The position numbers were made by a program, and so were the translations under genes. Below are positions 1 to 9,452 of a DNA stretch of 64,000 nt, piece after piece. Source of the stretch: JANRLF01 sp033762815 (lineage in GTDB: Bacteria; Bacteroidota; Bacteroidia; Chitinophagales; CAIOSU01); assembly GCA_033762815.1 (NCBI GenBank), contig JANRLF010000006.1, forward strand, positions 186,001-250,000, given 5' to 3'. How positions within the stretch are numbered: position 1 is the stretch's first letter; every line of letters begins with the position of its first letter. The notes under the pieces are model-generated. The model made no database searches. It saw nothing but the letters and a program-made list of their open reading frames with translations, and had not been told where the DNA came from.

Positions 1-2
1 TA

Positions 3-308
3 CTGGCCTGGTGGAACTTTGAATTATCAAAACCTACCTGGCTCGAGCGTTCTATGGCAAATATGCTTTTTGGTGGGCTTCCGAAGGGTGCTGACGTGAA
101 GCGGGCCATACAGTATATGCAGGAATTGATAAAGCTGAACCCCAATTACACCGTGTACAGTTACGATTTGGCCAAATTTTATGAGTATGTGGGCGATAAG
201 GTTAAGGCCATACAATGCTTGAAGCACGTAATTGGGTTAAAGCCAGTTACCCCTGAAGATGCCCCTTACATAGAAGCGGCAAAGCGTTTCCTGAAACGGC
301 TTCAATAG
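3..308 (+). CDS. TPR/RMD-like protein, C-terminal part (5' end outside window)
   Basis: The frame is open from base 3 to the TAG at 306-308, so this is the 3' end of a longer gene. The visible part begins with an AWWNFELSKPTWLERSMAN-like stretch, followed by FGGLPKGADVKRAIQYMQEL and a helix pair ending in FLKRLQ. A W-rich helix, then a short L-P-GA linker, then TPR-like helix pairs is the layout of the RMD (regulator of microtubule dynamics-like) TPR proteins also found in bacteria. The ATG at 54 is internal, because coding similarity continues upstream of it. The gene converges with the GSCFA gene and their ends overlap by 7 bp. The exact role is unknown; TPR folds usually mediate protein contacts. 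Confidence 0.75.
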   Translation: MAWWNFELSKPTWLERSMANMLFGGLPKGADVKRAIQYMQELIKLNPNYTVYSYDLAKFYEYVGDKVKAIQCLKHVIGLKPVTPEDAPYIEAAKRFLKRLQ

Positions 309-1300
309 ACCTGCTCCTTACTGTCAGCGTTGAAATAGGCTATTTCCTGCTCAAAGTCCAAATCGGGGTAAGCAGCCTTCAACTGCATGATTTTTACCAG
401 TGCTTTTTTCAGAAACGCCTTATGTGCTTCAGAATGGGGGTTGCGGGGGCGGTGATTCCTGGCAGCATCAATCTCTTCTATCTGCATCATCACCATGAAG
501 GCCCGCTTATCAATATAGGCTTTGTAGAACTTTTCCCAGATATATTCTATGGCAATGGACGAAGGATGCACCATATCGGCCTCATAAAAGCGATAATCGC
601 GTAGGTCGTCCATCATAATTTCATAGGCAGGAAAGTAATGGGCGTAGTTGCACTGCCTTATCATTTTGTGCACCGCTACCAGCAAGGTAGCTTTGCTTAA
701 CTGGTTCTCAGCTGCCCCGTCTTTCATATGCCGCACAGGGCTGATAGTAAAAAGCACCTGCAGTTTAGGGTTCAATTTCTTCAACTGGTTCAGGGTGGTG
801 CCCAAGGTATCTGCTATTTTGTCCACGCTCAATTGGAAGCGGCGAAACTCTTTTTCGGGCACCTTATGGCAGTTGGAAACCACTTGGCTGGTTTTCAGAA
901 ACTCATACACCCATGCCGTGCCTAAAGTTACAATCAACAAATCGGTACGCATCAGCTCCTTACGGGCTCTATCCAGTGTATTGTTGATGTTTTCCAAAGC
1001 CATTTCCGCATCGGGATGCGAAAACTTGCCATGGTGGAAGAAGCTGTTCCATACCTCGTTGTGAAAGAACAAATCCTCCCGTTTGAAGATTTTGTCCGTC
1101 AACAGCATCTGCATTTGATTGTGAATGGACAGCGGATTATAGACAATACCGAAGGGATTGATAAAGGTTTTGAACTTATACCCTACCAAATAGGCCCCAA
1201 TGCTTTCCGTAAAGCAGGAGCCCATGCAAAAAATGCGGTGGCTATAGTTCAATTTCAGTTTTGCTTCCTCAATCGGAAATTCGGTACGGAAGTGCTCCAT
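302..1300 (-). CDS. GSCFA domain protein
   Basis: A 332-residue protein with the family-naming GSCF motif at residues 27-30 (CMGSCFTESIG), followed by NPFGIVYNP and, later, LGTAWVY and SPVRHMKDG blocks. The GSCFA family resembles SGNH-type esterases and is common in Bacteroidota, but its substrate is not established. No signal peptide is seen, so it is probably cytoplasmic. It starts with ATG at 1300 and is transcribed away from the YHS lipoprotein gene, with only about 70 bp between the two starts. Its 3' end overlaps the upstream TPR gene. Confidence 0.85.
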   Translation of the reverse strand: MEHFRTEFPIEEAKLKLNYSHRIFCMGSCFTESIGAYLVGYKFKTFINPFGIVYNPLSIHNQMQMLLTDKIFKREDLFFHNEVWNSFFHHGKFSHPDAEMALENINNTLDRARKELMRTDLLIVTLGTAWVYEFLKTSQVVSNCHKVPEKEFRRFQLSVDKIADTLGTTLNQLKKLNPKLQVLFTISPVRHMKDGAAENQLSKATLLVAVHKMIRQCNYAHYFPAYEIMMDDLRDYRFYEADMVHPSSIAIEYIWEKFYKAYIDKRAFMVMMQIEEIDAARNHRPRNPHSEAHKAFLKKALVKIMQLKAAYPDLDFEQEIAYFNADSKEQVY

Positions 1301-1369
1301 TTCTCCTAATCGTGTTTTGCTGCTGCCGCTTCAGAAATAATGCATAAATTTACGGAAATGAATAAGCCC

Positions 1370-1657
1370 ATGAACACAAAGCTGCTGATAATATTATCCA
1401 CAATCTTTCTATGGACGATAACCGCTTGCAATACAGGCAACGAAATGAAAAGTGAGGGAGCAGCCAAAACAGAAATAAATGTTACTCCCGACCAGTTGGC
1501 TTCAAAAGTTGACCCTATATGCGATATGGACGTGACCCAAAGCAAAATCACTGACACGGCACAGTACAATGGCGGTATTTATGCTTTCTGCTCCGACCAT
1601 TGCAAGGAAGAATTTAAGAAAGATCCTGAAAAGTACTTGTCCAAGGGTAAACACTAA
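1370..1657 (+). CDS. YHS-domain lipoprotein
   Basis: A small exported lipoprotein. The hydrophobic signal LLIILSTIFLW is followed by a lipobox ending ITAC. The C-terminal half is a YHS (metal-binding, TRASH-like) domain with DPICDMDV, then YNGGIYAFCSDHCKEEF and a PEKYL end. YHS domains usually bind copper or other soft metals through such cysteines. I chose the third ATG (1370) because it gives a compact 20-residue signal, and because a -7-like TAAATTTA at 1345-1352 lies just upstream and would overlap the leader of a start at 1340. Starts at 1340 or 1358 remain possible. Confidence 0.8.
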   Translation: MNTKLLIILSTIFLWTITACNTGNEMKSEGAAKTEINVTPDQLASKVDPICDMDVTQSKITDTAQYNGGIYAFCSDHCKEEFKKDPEKYLSKGKH

Positions 1658-1661
1658 GGAT

Positions 1662-3488
1662 TTACCTTACTAAGGCAACTACGCCGCGCCGTTCAAATTT
1701 CTCGCCAGTGGCTGACGTTACCCTCAACTGGTACACATAACCTCCAAGAGGCATTTTTTCTCCCCGGTAAGTACCATCCCAACCCTCAGCAAAGTTGGTG
1801 GTGATAAATAGTTGCTTGCCCCAGCGGTCGAATATTCGGAAATCATATTCATCTACTCCGAACAGCATTACCGGCCTAAAAGTATTGTTGATGCCGGCCG
1901 GCACAAATGCATTTGGTATCCATATTACGGGGTCTTTATCCAAGCACACCACGTTGGATAGGCTGTAAAACTCCCTGCTTACAATGTCTTGGTCGGGCAG
2001 GTTCAGCACACATTTCGCTTGCACAATGTAGCAGAATTTGCCATCATTGGTTACGGCATCAGCTATTTGGTGTGTGTAATTGTTTACGCTAGGAAGCGCC
2101 GTTTCCAAGGGCACTAGTACTGAGTCGTCTTTTACTTGGTAAATCGTATAGCTCAATACATACGTCCTGCCCATTTCGAAGGGACTCCAAGTCAATTCAT
2201 TATTGGTTTCATTGGCGCTACCTTGTAAGAAAATCGTCCTTACCGTGGTAGAGCTTAATATAAACCCGCAGGTATCGCGGCTATCTACTTGATAATAATA
2301 ATCGCCTGATGAAGCGACTATACCGCTATCGGCATAGAAGCGTTCAAACAAGGTATTGCTATCGGCAGAGATAGTATCGATAGGGGTAAAGGTAAGCCCA
2401 TCCTGGCTGCGTTTGATAATAAAGTCCTTAATATCGGCCACGGTATCGATAATCCAAGCAATATCGATAACGCTCGTATCTGTTACGGAGCCGAAGCTCA
2501 TGTAGTTAAAGGCGGTGGACTTTAAAATGTCCAATGGAAGGGCTATACGGTTGGAATAGCTGCGCTTAACCCCATCAGGATGCACAGCCACCACCCTGAA
2601 AACGATGGAATCGCCCTCAAGGCCAGCAACATTAAAGATAGTAGAGGTACGCGCTGAACTGGGCAAACCTGACTGGAACGGGCTACCCAAAGAGCTATCT
2701 ATGGGCGTACCATTGTCAATGGATACTTCCAGCAAATAGCCGCTTACGGTATCATTGGGCCAATTGCGGTAGCGATTGAACTGCAATGTAACTTGTTGTA
2801 GGCAGTTATTTACCACGGCGTCCAAAAACAAAGTGTTATGCTCCAGCGGCGAATAGATGGAAGGCTGGCCACAGGCATCCAGTGCCTTGATGGTATAAGT
2901 AACAGAGCTGCCGTTGGCATTATTGGTAATATCCAAATAAGAAGTGGCTGTTGAGGGCAAGGTATCCAATGGCTGTTGAAGGCCCGTGGTGGTATCAGTA
3001 TAAGCAATAACCAGACTATCGACAGCCGAGTTAGGGTCAACAGGGTACCAAACTACCTGAACGCCGCTGGATGTAACGGTTACATAATCGAGCTCCGGAA
3101 TATCCAATAATTGTTCGCCTAAGGCTGGGCTTGATTGTGGCGAGGTACTGCCCACACAGTTCTGCTCCATGGCAATGGTGTAATACCAATCAAGTATGGT
3201 GGCATTTGCCCCGGTATGTGTAAACGTGGTGATAGATGGATTGGTAATGGTACCCACTAATGTAAAAGGCCCACCCGGGTTGGTAGCCCCATAAATAACA
3301 TAGCGATTGAAAGTGCCACAAGGGTCCAGCGGCGCTGGGGTGAAGCTGATATTTACATCGCCTGTGGTTTCATCAGTAGAAACACAATTGATGGTAGGCG
3401 GGTTAATAGTCTGTGCATACAAGTTATGGCCTGCCCCCAGAATAGCGATAATTGCTACAAAAAAATGCTGTAAAATATTAAATCTCAT
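1662..3488 (-). CDS. Secreted protein with type B T9SS (CHU_C) sorting domain
   Basis: A 608-residue protein with an N-terminal signal peptide (cleavage after the YAQ region near residue 26). Several fibronectin-III-like segments follow (for example TTTGLQQPLDTLPS and VSGYLLEVSIDNG). It ends in a classic gliding-motility-associated C-terminal domain: WIPNAFVPAG, FRIFDRWGKQLF, EGWDGTYRGE and YVYQL. That tail is the type IX secretion type B signal, so the protein is expected on the cell surface or outside. Its ATG overlaps the TAA of the upstream M16-like gene by one base (TAATG), so it is translationally coupled. Ligand and function are unknown. Confidence 0.85.
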   Translation of the reverse strand: MRFNILQHFFVAIIAILGAGHNLYAQTINPPTINCVSTDETTGDVNISFTPAPLDPCGTFNRYVIYGATNPGGPFTLVGTITNPSITTFTHTGANATILDWYYTIAMEQNCVGSTSPQSSPALGEQLLDIPELDYVTVTSSGVQVVWYPVDPNSAVDSLVIAYTDTTTGLQQPLDTLPSTATSYLDITNNANGSSVTYTIKALDACGQPSIYSPLEHNTLFLDAVVNNCLQQVTLQFNRYRNWPNDTVSGYLLEVSIDNGTPIDSSLGSPFQSGLPSSARTSTIFNVAGLEGDSIVFRVVAVHPDGVKRSYSNRIALPLDILKSTAFNYMSFGSVTDTSVIDIAWIIDTVADIKDFIIKRSQDGLTFTPIDTISADSNTLFERFYADSGIVASSGDYYYQVDSRDTCGFILSSTTVRTIFLQGSANETNNELTWSPFEMGRTYVLSYTIYQVKDDSVLVPLETALPSVNNYTHQIADAVTNDGKFCYIVQAKCVLNLPDQDIVSREFYSLSNVVCLDKDPVIWIPNAFVPAGINNTFRPVMLFGVDEYDFRIFDRWGKQLFITTNFAEGWDGTYRGEKMPLGGYVYQLRVTSATGEKFERRGVVALVR

Positions 3489-4783
3489 TATCCTACTACA
3501 ATCTCGTGCATTTCCGCAGGGTCAAAATAATCAATCGCTAAATCGCGAAGTTCCTGTGCGGAAACGCTTTGAATAGTTTCAATAAGTTGGTAAATGTACG
3601 AAATATCTAAATCATAAATTAACAATCCCTTAAAAACACCCGATACTTTGAAGGGCCCATCCAAACTTGACTGCAACCTGCCCATTAAGTAATTGCGCAC
3701 TAAACCAAGCTCCTCTTCCGGCACTAGCTCCTCTCTTAAACGATTTATTTCGCCATATATTTCTTTTATCGCATCGGCGCATACATCAATACCTACTTCG
3801 GCACCCACTATGAAATAGCCCCCATTGATCATGGAAGTAAGGCTGGAGTATACTCCATAGGTATAGCCTTTTTCCTCCCTTAAATTGGTCATTAGGCGCG
3901 AACCGAAATAGCCGCCCAATATAGTGTTCAGCACGGAAAACTTATGGAAATCGGGATGCGATTTGTTATAGAACAACTTCCCGATGCGGATAGCGGACTG
4001 AAATTTATCCTTCAACTTTTCATGGTGCTTCAGCTCAATGTTAGTCAACTTCTCATGCCTAATAAAGGGCGCCTCGGTGCCTTTCCAGTCATCGCCACCA
4101 AAGAAGTTTTCAAGCATTTGTACCGCTTGGTCCGTCACATTGCCCGATACGATAATGGTGCAATTGTTGGAATTATAAAAGCGCTTATGAAAGCCGGCCA
4201 ACTCTTCCCTGCTCACATATTCAAAATCTTCTGGCAAGCTGAAGTATCCATAGGGATGGCGTTCGCCATACAGGTTGAAATTGAACTGCCTATCGGCACG
4301 GTACTCATTTTTTGCCTGATTTTGCAACAGTTGGTCCTTGTTGTTGGCTAGATAGATATTGAGGTCATTCTGGGGGAAAGCGGGCCGTTTGATTACTTCC
4401 TCCATAATAGGCAATATCTTATCGAAATACTTGTTCAGGCTGAAAAAGGTAAGTGTGGCCGTATCGCTACCGGAAAAGGTTTTGATGGAAGCCCCATAGT
4501 AATCCAGTTCTTCCGCTATTTGCAGGGCGTTCCACTTTTCACTGCCCTCCTTCATCATCCGCGAGGTGCTCTTGGCTATTAGTTTCTTGTTCTCGTACCA
4601 CTTGCCCGCCTTGAAAACAAACTCCACTTTAATGGCATCCAGTTGCAGGCCACCGAAAGCATACAGGGGCAACCCATTGGGGAACACCGTTTTCTGCGGG
4701 GCTTCCACATGCAAGCCCTTGATGAATTGTAATGGGGGTACAGCCTTTCTATCCAGTTTCCTCAGCTCAGTTGTTCTTTGCAT
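3488..4783 (-). CDS. M16 family peptidase-like subunit lacking the zinc motif
   Basis: A 431-residue M16B-type protein. Where active members carry HxxEH, this one reads STSRM (in LIAKSTSRMMKEGSE), so it cannot bind zinc in the usual way. It keeps the C-terminal R/Y pair region LREEKGYTYGVYSS, which in heterodimeric M16B enzymes is supplied by the non-zinc subunit. The gene directly follows the zinc-bearing M16 gene and overlaps it by 17 bp, consistent with an obligate heterodimer. I use the ATG at 4783; an ORF extension to 4840 would overlap the upstream gene by 74 bp and looks unlikely. No signal peptide is evident. Confidence 0.85.
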   Translation of the reverse strand: MQRTTELRKLDRKAVPPLQFIKGLHVEAPQKTVFPNGLPLYAFGGLQLDAIKVEFVFKAGKWYENKKLIAKSTSRMMKEGSEKWNALQIAEELDYYGASIKTFSGSDTATLTFFSLNKYFDKILPIMEEVIKRPAFPQNDLNIYLANNKDQLLQNQAKNEYRADRQFNFNLYGERHPYGYFSLPEDFEYVSREELAGFHKRFYNSNNCTIIVSGNVTDQAVQMLENFFGGDDWKGTEAPFIRHEKLTNIELKHHEKLKDKFQSAIRIGKLFYNKSHPDFHKFSVLNTILGGYFGSRLMTNLREEKGYTYGVYSSLTSMINGGYFIVGAEVGIDVCADAIKEIYGEINRLREELVPEEELGLVRNYLMGRLQSSLDGPFKVSGVFKGLLIYDLDISYIYQLIETIQSVSAQELRDLAIDYFDPAEMHEIVVG

Positions 4784-6008
4784 AGTAATGTATCGTGCTA
4801 CAGTTGGTTTGGGTAAACACTTTTTCCGATTCCTCGGCAATATCCTCTACATTGATTTTGTTGTAAATGTCAATCTCGGTATTGATCAATTCAATATTGC
4901 CCAACAATTCGCAGTAGGCCAAATTGGTGGCTCGGTTCAAGAGATTTACTTCGGAAAAGACCGTATATGATTCCTGTTTGTTCTTGATTTTTTGCAGTTC
5001 CTTCACACCTACAGGCATTTTGCGCAGTTTCAATAATTCCCCTGCAATGGCGTTGTCCGCTTGCTCCATGGTAACCCCTTTGCGCATTTTCCCTTCAATA
5101 ATAATCAGCCCTTCATCAAAATAACTCGATACATAGGCATCTATTTCGCTAAAAAGCTCCTGCTCCTTTATCAAGCTTTGGTAAAGTCTTGCTGAATGCC
5201 CGCTGGAAAGGATATCGGTCACCAAATCCATTACGTAATAGTTATGGGAATCACGGATATCCATATGGTAAGCCTTGTAAATGGCATTGGCTTGCACATC
5301 GGCCTGAACTTCCATCAGACGAGCTTCGGTTTGTTTGGGTTCTTTGGCTATTTGCTTAATAGGGGCTGGCTTATATGGAATGTCGCCAAACCATTTTTCC
5401 ACCAATTCCCTCACTTCTTCCGTTTTTACGCTGCCAGCAATCACCAATATGGCATTTGCAGGCACATAATAAGTATTGAAAAAAGACTTTACGTCTTTTA
5501 AGGTCGCATTTTCAATATGGCTGATTTCCTTGCCAATAGTTGGCCATTTATAGGGATGTACCTTATAGGCCAGTTCACTTAACTTATGCCACACATCGCC
5601 ATAGGGCTGGTTCAGGTAGTTTTCCTTAAATTCTTCAATCACCACCTTCCGCTGTACGTCCAGACTTTTTGCGGTGATATCCAGTTGCAGCATACGGTCG
5701 CTCTCTAGCCAAAGGGCCGTCTCCAGGTTTCCCGCTGGAATAACATCATAGTAATTGGTCATGTCGTTATTGGTGAAGGCATTGCTCTCACCGCCCGCGC
5801 GTTGTAGGGGCTCATCGAAATTGGGAATGTTGGCAGAACCCTCGAACATCAGGTGCTCGAATAGGTGGGCAAAACCGGTTTTGTCTTCCTGCTCATCGCG
5901 TGCGCCCACATTGTATAAGGTGTTCACCGCTACCAGTGGGGTGGTGGGGTCTTCATGGACCACTACCCTCAACCCATTATCCAGCGTAAACTTATTGTAT
6001 TGCACCAT
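4767..6008 (-). CDS. M16 family zinc metallopeptidase (catalytic subunit)
   Basis: A 413-residue insulinase/processing-peptidase-like protein. The inverted zinc motif HLFEH is at residues 48-52, followed by LMFEGS, and the distal acidic motif (VVIEEFKENYLNQPYG) is near residue 125. It lacks a clear R/Y pair in its C-terminal half, which the following gene provides. The two together match the split-active-site M16B architecture. The protein lacks a signal peptide, so it probably acts in the cytoplasm on peptides. It starts at the ATG at 6008 and ends 17 bp inside the partner gene. Confidence 0.9.
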   Translation of the reverse strand: MVQYNKFTLDNGLRVVVHEDPTTPLVAVNTLYNVGARDEQEDKTGFAHLFEHLMFEGSANIPNFDEPLQRAGGESNAFTNNDMTNYYDVIPAGNLETALWLESDRMLQLDITAKSLDVQRKVVIEEFKENYLNQPYGDVWHKLSELAYKVHPYKWPTIGKEISHIENATLKDVKSFFNTYYVPANAILVIAGSVKTEEVRELVEKWFGDIPYKPAPIKQIAKEPKQTEARLMEVQADVQANAIYKAYHMDIRDSHNYYVMDLVTDILSSGHSARLYQSLIKEQELFSEIDAYVSSYFDEGLIIIEGKMRKGVTMEQADNAIAGELLKLRKMPVGVKELQKIKNKQESYTVFSEVNLLNRATNLAYCELLGNIELINTEIDIYNKINVEDIAEESEKVFTQTNCSTIHYYAKNN

Positions 6009-6078
6009 CCCATTTCAGAATTTAGTAAAACCCAGATTAATCAAACAAACAGTAAATCGACTCAAAAAGTTAATCTTG

Positions 6079-7926
6079 TTACGACAAGATATTGGTACGG
6101 GAAATAAACACCCTAAGAATAATAAAGGACACCAAAGCTGCTCCACCCCACATTAGGGCTGGCGTCCATTGTGCAAATATACATTTTCCAGTCATAAATA
6201 GTATGGAATAGGTCATGCATACCGCTGAAATCCAGCAGACAAAAAGGTTGAACATATTGGCGGGCTTGCTTCTACGCCTTTTTGGTTCACCATTGAAAGG
6301 GAATACATCGGCTGCCCTATTTTCGAAAATATAAGAATCGCCATAAGCTATCCGGCCCCAAGCTCCTTCTGGCTGCACCTTTTCGTAGAAGCGTTCCAAC
6401 GTGGCCGTTTCGGTAGGTGGCGTTATAAAAGTTACTACCAACCAACTGATAGTAGTAATGCCCACCGTGGTAAAATAGGTCATGGTTTCCTCCATTCCCA
6501 AGCCAAACTTGCAGACAAAAAACACGATAAAAGGGGTAACCGTAGCCGCTATTTCGCTCCAGGCATTGATGCGCCACCAGTACCAGCGCAATATCAATAC
6601 CAGCCCTAGCCCAGCCCCGCAAGACATCAGTACGCCCCATGCCCCGGAAATACTGTTGATGAAGGGCGTTACCCCCATGGCTACTGCCATTAATACAATA
6701 GTAGCTACCTTGCTCATCATCACATAGTGCTTTTGCGCTTTATCCTCATTGTCGAATTCAATGTCGGGTTTCACAAAGCGGCGGTAAAGGTCGTTTACCA
6801 GATAGCTGGCACCCCAGTTCAATTGCGTGGCAATGGTGCTCATGTAAGCCGCCAGAAAGGCTACCAATAGCATACCCTTAAAACCCACGGGCAAAAAATC
6901 TTTCATGGCCATTACATAGCCCAGTTTCTTATCTTCCATACTCAGCCCAGGATAAAGTACCAGCGTTGCCAAACCAACCAATATCCAAGGCCAGGGGCGC
7001 AGGCAATAATGCGCTATCTGAAAAAACAAGGTAGCGTAAATGGCGTGCTTTTCTGATTTGGCGCTCATCATGCGCTGAGCCACGTAGCCTCCGCCACCAG
7101 GTTCGCCGCCAGGGTACCAGCTTGCCCACCATTGCACGCCCACATAGGATAAGAAAGCCCCCAAAGTAATGGTAAATGCCCCCGCAGCGCTGCCTGCGGT
7201 TTGCGCCAAGGAGCCAGAGGTGTTGATAGTAGGGAAAAAATCAAAAATAGGTGAATTGCTGCCCAGCTTTGCCTGCAAGCCGCTGATGCCCCCTATTTGC
7301 GGCGAATCGATAACAAATACAGCCAACAATACGGTACCCAACATGGCAATGACAAATTGTACCACATCGGTAATGGCAACACCCCATAGGCCCGATATGC
7401 TGGAATAAATGGCCGTAAGCAGCATGGCTCCCGCCGTATAAAGCAATGCTTGCTCATGGCTAAGGTCCAGAAAAACCTGTAAGATACTTACCAAAGCAAC
7501 ATTTACCCAGCCGAGGATAATGACGTTCATGAATAGCCCTAGATAGACTGCCTTGAAGCCCCTTAAGAAGGACGCCTCCATGCCGCTATAGCGCAGTTCA
7601 ATCAATTCAACCTCGGTCAGCACCCCCGAACGACGCCACAGGCGGGCAAAAAAGAAAGTGGTGAGCATACCGCCAAACAAAAAACTCCACCACAGCCAGT
7701 TGCCCGATATGCCCTTTTGCGCCACCAGCTCGGTTACGGCAAGGGGGGTGTCTGCGGCAAAGGTGGTCGCTACCATGGACATACCTGCCACCCACCAGCT
7801 CATGTTACGCCCGCCCAGGAAAAAATCGGTCAGGCTTTTGGATGCCCGCTCCCTGAAATAGAGGCCGATAATTAAGGAAAGTAACAGATACGCGGCAATA
7901 ATGACCCAATCGATGGTAGCGAGCAT
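6079..7926 (-). CDS. Sodium:solute symporter family transporter
   Basis: A 615-residue polytopic membrane protein. The first helix IDWVIIAAYLLLSLIIGLYF is followed by the family signature LTDFFLGGRNMSWWVAGMSMVATTFAADTP. About 14-15 hydrophobic segments follow, with a late extended C-terminal region (LERFYEKVQPEGAWGR). It belongs to the SSF superfamily, which couples sugar, amino acid or organic-acid uptake to sodium, but the substrate cannot be read from sequence. I place the start at the ATG at 7926 (MLATIDWV); an extension to 7962 would run into the promoter of the divergent gene at 7983. Confidence 0.85.
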   Translation of the reverse strand: MLATIDWVIIAAYLLLSLIIGLYFRERASKSLTDFFLGGRNMSWWVAGMSMVATTFAADTPLAVTELVAQKGISGNWLWWSFLFGGMLTTFFFARLWRRSGVLTEVELIELRYSGMEASFLRGFKAVYLGLFMNVIILGWVNVALVSILQVFLDLSHEQALLYTAGAMLLTAIYSSISGLWGVAITDVVQFVIAMLGTVLLAVFVIDSPQIGGISGLQAKLGSNSPIFDFFPTINTSGSLAQTAGSAAGAFTITLGAFLSYVGVQWWASWYPGGEPGGGGYVAQRMMSAKSEKHAIYATLFFQIAHYCLRPWPWILVGLATLVLYPGLSMEDKKLGYVMAMKDFLPVGFKGMLLVAFLAAYMSTIATQLNWGASYLVNDLYRRFVKPDIEFDNEDKAQKHYVMMSKVATIVLMAVAMGVTPFINSISGAWGVLMSCGAGLGLVLILRWYWWRINAWSEIAATVTPFIVFFVCKFGLGMEETMTYFTTVGITTISWLVVTFITPPTETATLERFYEKVQPEGAWGRIAYGDSYIFENRAADVFPFNGEPKRRRSKPANMFNLFVCWISAVCMTYSILFMTGKCIFAQWTPALMWGGAALVSFIILRVFISRTNILS

Positions 7927-7970
7927 AGGGGCGGTTTCAACGAAAATAAAAAATATTGCCAAAACCCCCT

Positions 7971-7978
7971 TATCTTTA
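7971..7978 (+). promoter_or_regulatory. Candidate -7 element TATCTTTA
   Basis: This matches the Bacteroidota -7 pattern TAnnTTTG except for a final A. It sits 5 nt before the ATG at 7983, so the transcript would have almost no leader. No convincing -33 TTG at the right spacing is seen. Confidence 0.3.
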
Positions 7979-7982
7979 CGGT

Positions 7983-8387
7983 ATGAAGGGCTTTGTTATA
8001 GTTTTGTTGGTATTATCCGGTTTGTTTGCAGTTGCTCAAGATTTGCGGACTACAGCTACCGACAGTATTGCTACCGCAGCAATCAACTATTCTCCTTACC
8101 TATATTTCCGCAGTAGGACGCTGCAAGATTTTGGTGCTGATTCCTTTCGGCAAACCTCCTCACTGCCAAAGACGAATAAGCCAGGTTTTTTTTCTAACGC
8201 AACCGTTATCAATCCCAGTTATCGGATTGATGGGGTTATGGTCAACAAATCCTTTAGTGAGCATAGAAGCCCTTTTGAGACTTTTCTAATAACCGGCAAT
8301 GTGAACCATGGGTCGGTCAGCACTGGGGCGAAATGGTTGTACACCTTAGCCTACGGCTTTGCCAAGTTATCCCAAAGAGGCAATTAA
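7983..8387 (+). CDS. Hypothetical exported protein
   Basis: A 134-residue protein with an N-terminal signal peptide (FVIVLLVLSGLFAVAQ, cleavage after about residue 19) and no transmembrane segment afterwards. I do not recognise a family. The mature part is polar, with SPYLYFRSRTLQDFGADSF near the start and a conserved-looking KPGFFSNATVINPSYRIDG block in the middle. The start at 7983 gives a normal signal peptide; the longer frame from 7956 would overlap the divergent promoter region. It stands alone, 70 bp before the glucuronokinase-like gene. Confidence 0.6.
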   Translation: MKGFVIVLLVLSGLFAVAQDLRTTATDSIATAAINYSPYLYFRSRTLQDFGADSFRQTSSLPKTNKPGFFSNATVINPSYRIDGVMVNKSFSEHRSPFETFLITGNVNHGSVSTGAKWLYTLAYGFAKLSQRGN

Positions 8388-8457
8388 GCTAATACCTTAT
8401 AAGGGATAGCTCGCTGTGCATTTTTTCTGCGATTTAGGATATGCGTACCTTAGCAGC

Positions 8458-9450
8458 ATGGCTATTACTACCACCGCTTACCCACGGGCGGCACTTATCG
8501 GCAATCCCTCCGATGGATACTTTGGCAAGACCATTGCCTTTGTGTTCAAAAATTTCAGTGCCCAGGTAGATTTAGAAGAAAGCGAGCCCTTGCGTATCGT
8601 GCCCTGCGGAAAAGACCGACTGCACTTTGGCAGTATGCGGGAATTGACCGAAGAAATAGCGCAAAACGGCTACTATGGCGGCACGCGGTTAATCAAGGCC
8701 AGCATCAAGACTTTGTACAGCTATTGCGCCCAGCAGGGCATTGTGTTACCTGAAAGGAACTTCACTATCAGCTATTCCTCCAATATACCGGGCCGCTTGG
8801 GCTTGGCAGGCTCCAGTGCCATTGTTACCGCTGCCATGAAGGCAATGATGGAGTTCTATGATATAGCAATCCCTTTGCCCGTACTGGCTAACCTGATACT
8901 GGCAGTGGAAAAGGAAGAATTGAAGATAGGTGCTGGTTTGCAAGACAGGGTGGCGCAAGTTTACGGCCAGCCAGTGTATATGAATTTCGACCGCAGCTTG
9001 ATGCAGGCCCAGGGCTATGGGAAATACATCCCTTTCGATAAATCCTTGCTGCCCAAGCTTTACTTGGCTTTCCGCACCAATTTATCCGAAGGCTCTGAAG
9101 CAACGCACAACGACCTTGCAGCGCGTTATGCCAGGGGCGAAAAGAAAGTGCTGCAAGCCATTGAACAATGGAAAGCCTTGACTGATGCGGTTTGGCACAA
9201 ATTTCAGGGGGGCGATAAGGACATCGGCAGGTTGATTAATGAGAACTTTGATATCCGCAGCCGTACGATGGCTATCAGCGAGGGCAATAGGGCATTGGTG
9301 CAAGCCGCCCGCAGCGTGGGGGCCAGTGCCAAGTTTACCGGCTCAGGTGGGGCCATTATCGGTACTTACGAGAATGAGCTCATGTACGAACGGCTAAGCG
9401 CATCATTGAAGGAGATAGGGGCCGAAACCATAAAACCCGATATTGCCTAA
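8458..9450 (+). CDS. Glucuronokinase-like GHMP kinase
   Basis: A 330-residue GHMP-superfamily sugar kinase. Diagnostic blocks are IGNPSDGYFGKTIAFVFKNF at the N-terminus, NGYYGGTRLIKASIKTL, the ATP loop GLAGSSAIV at residues 115-123, LQDRVAQVYGQPVYMNFD, and the C-terminal KFTGSGGAIIG glycine motif. These blocks match plant glucuronokinase, as I remember it, more closely than galactokinase, mevalonate kinase or HddA-type heptose kinases. The expected reaction is D-glucuronate plus ATP to glucuronate 1-phosphate. The ATG at 8458 begins right before the conserved PRAALIGNPS. The gene ends 2 bp before galU, which could then make UDP-glucuronate. The substrate assignment is inferred. Confidence 0.75.
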   Translation: MAITTTAYPRAALIGNPSDGYFGKTIAFVFKNFSAQVDLEESEPLRIVPCGKDRLHFGSMRELTEEIAQNGYYGGTRLIKASIKTLYSYCAQQGIVLPERNFTISYSSNIPGRLGLAGSSAIVTAAMKAMMEFYDIAIPLPVLANLILAVEKEELKIGAGLQDRVAQVYGQPVYMNFDRSLMQAQGYGKYIPFDKSLLPKLYLAFRTNLSEGSEATHNDLAARYARGEKKVLQAIEQWKALTDAVWHKFQGGDKDIGRLINENFDIRSRTMAISEGNRALVQAARSVGASAKFTGSGGAIIGTYENELMYERLSASLKEIGAETIKPDIA

Positions 9451-9452
9451 AT

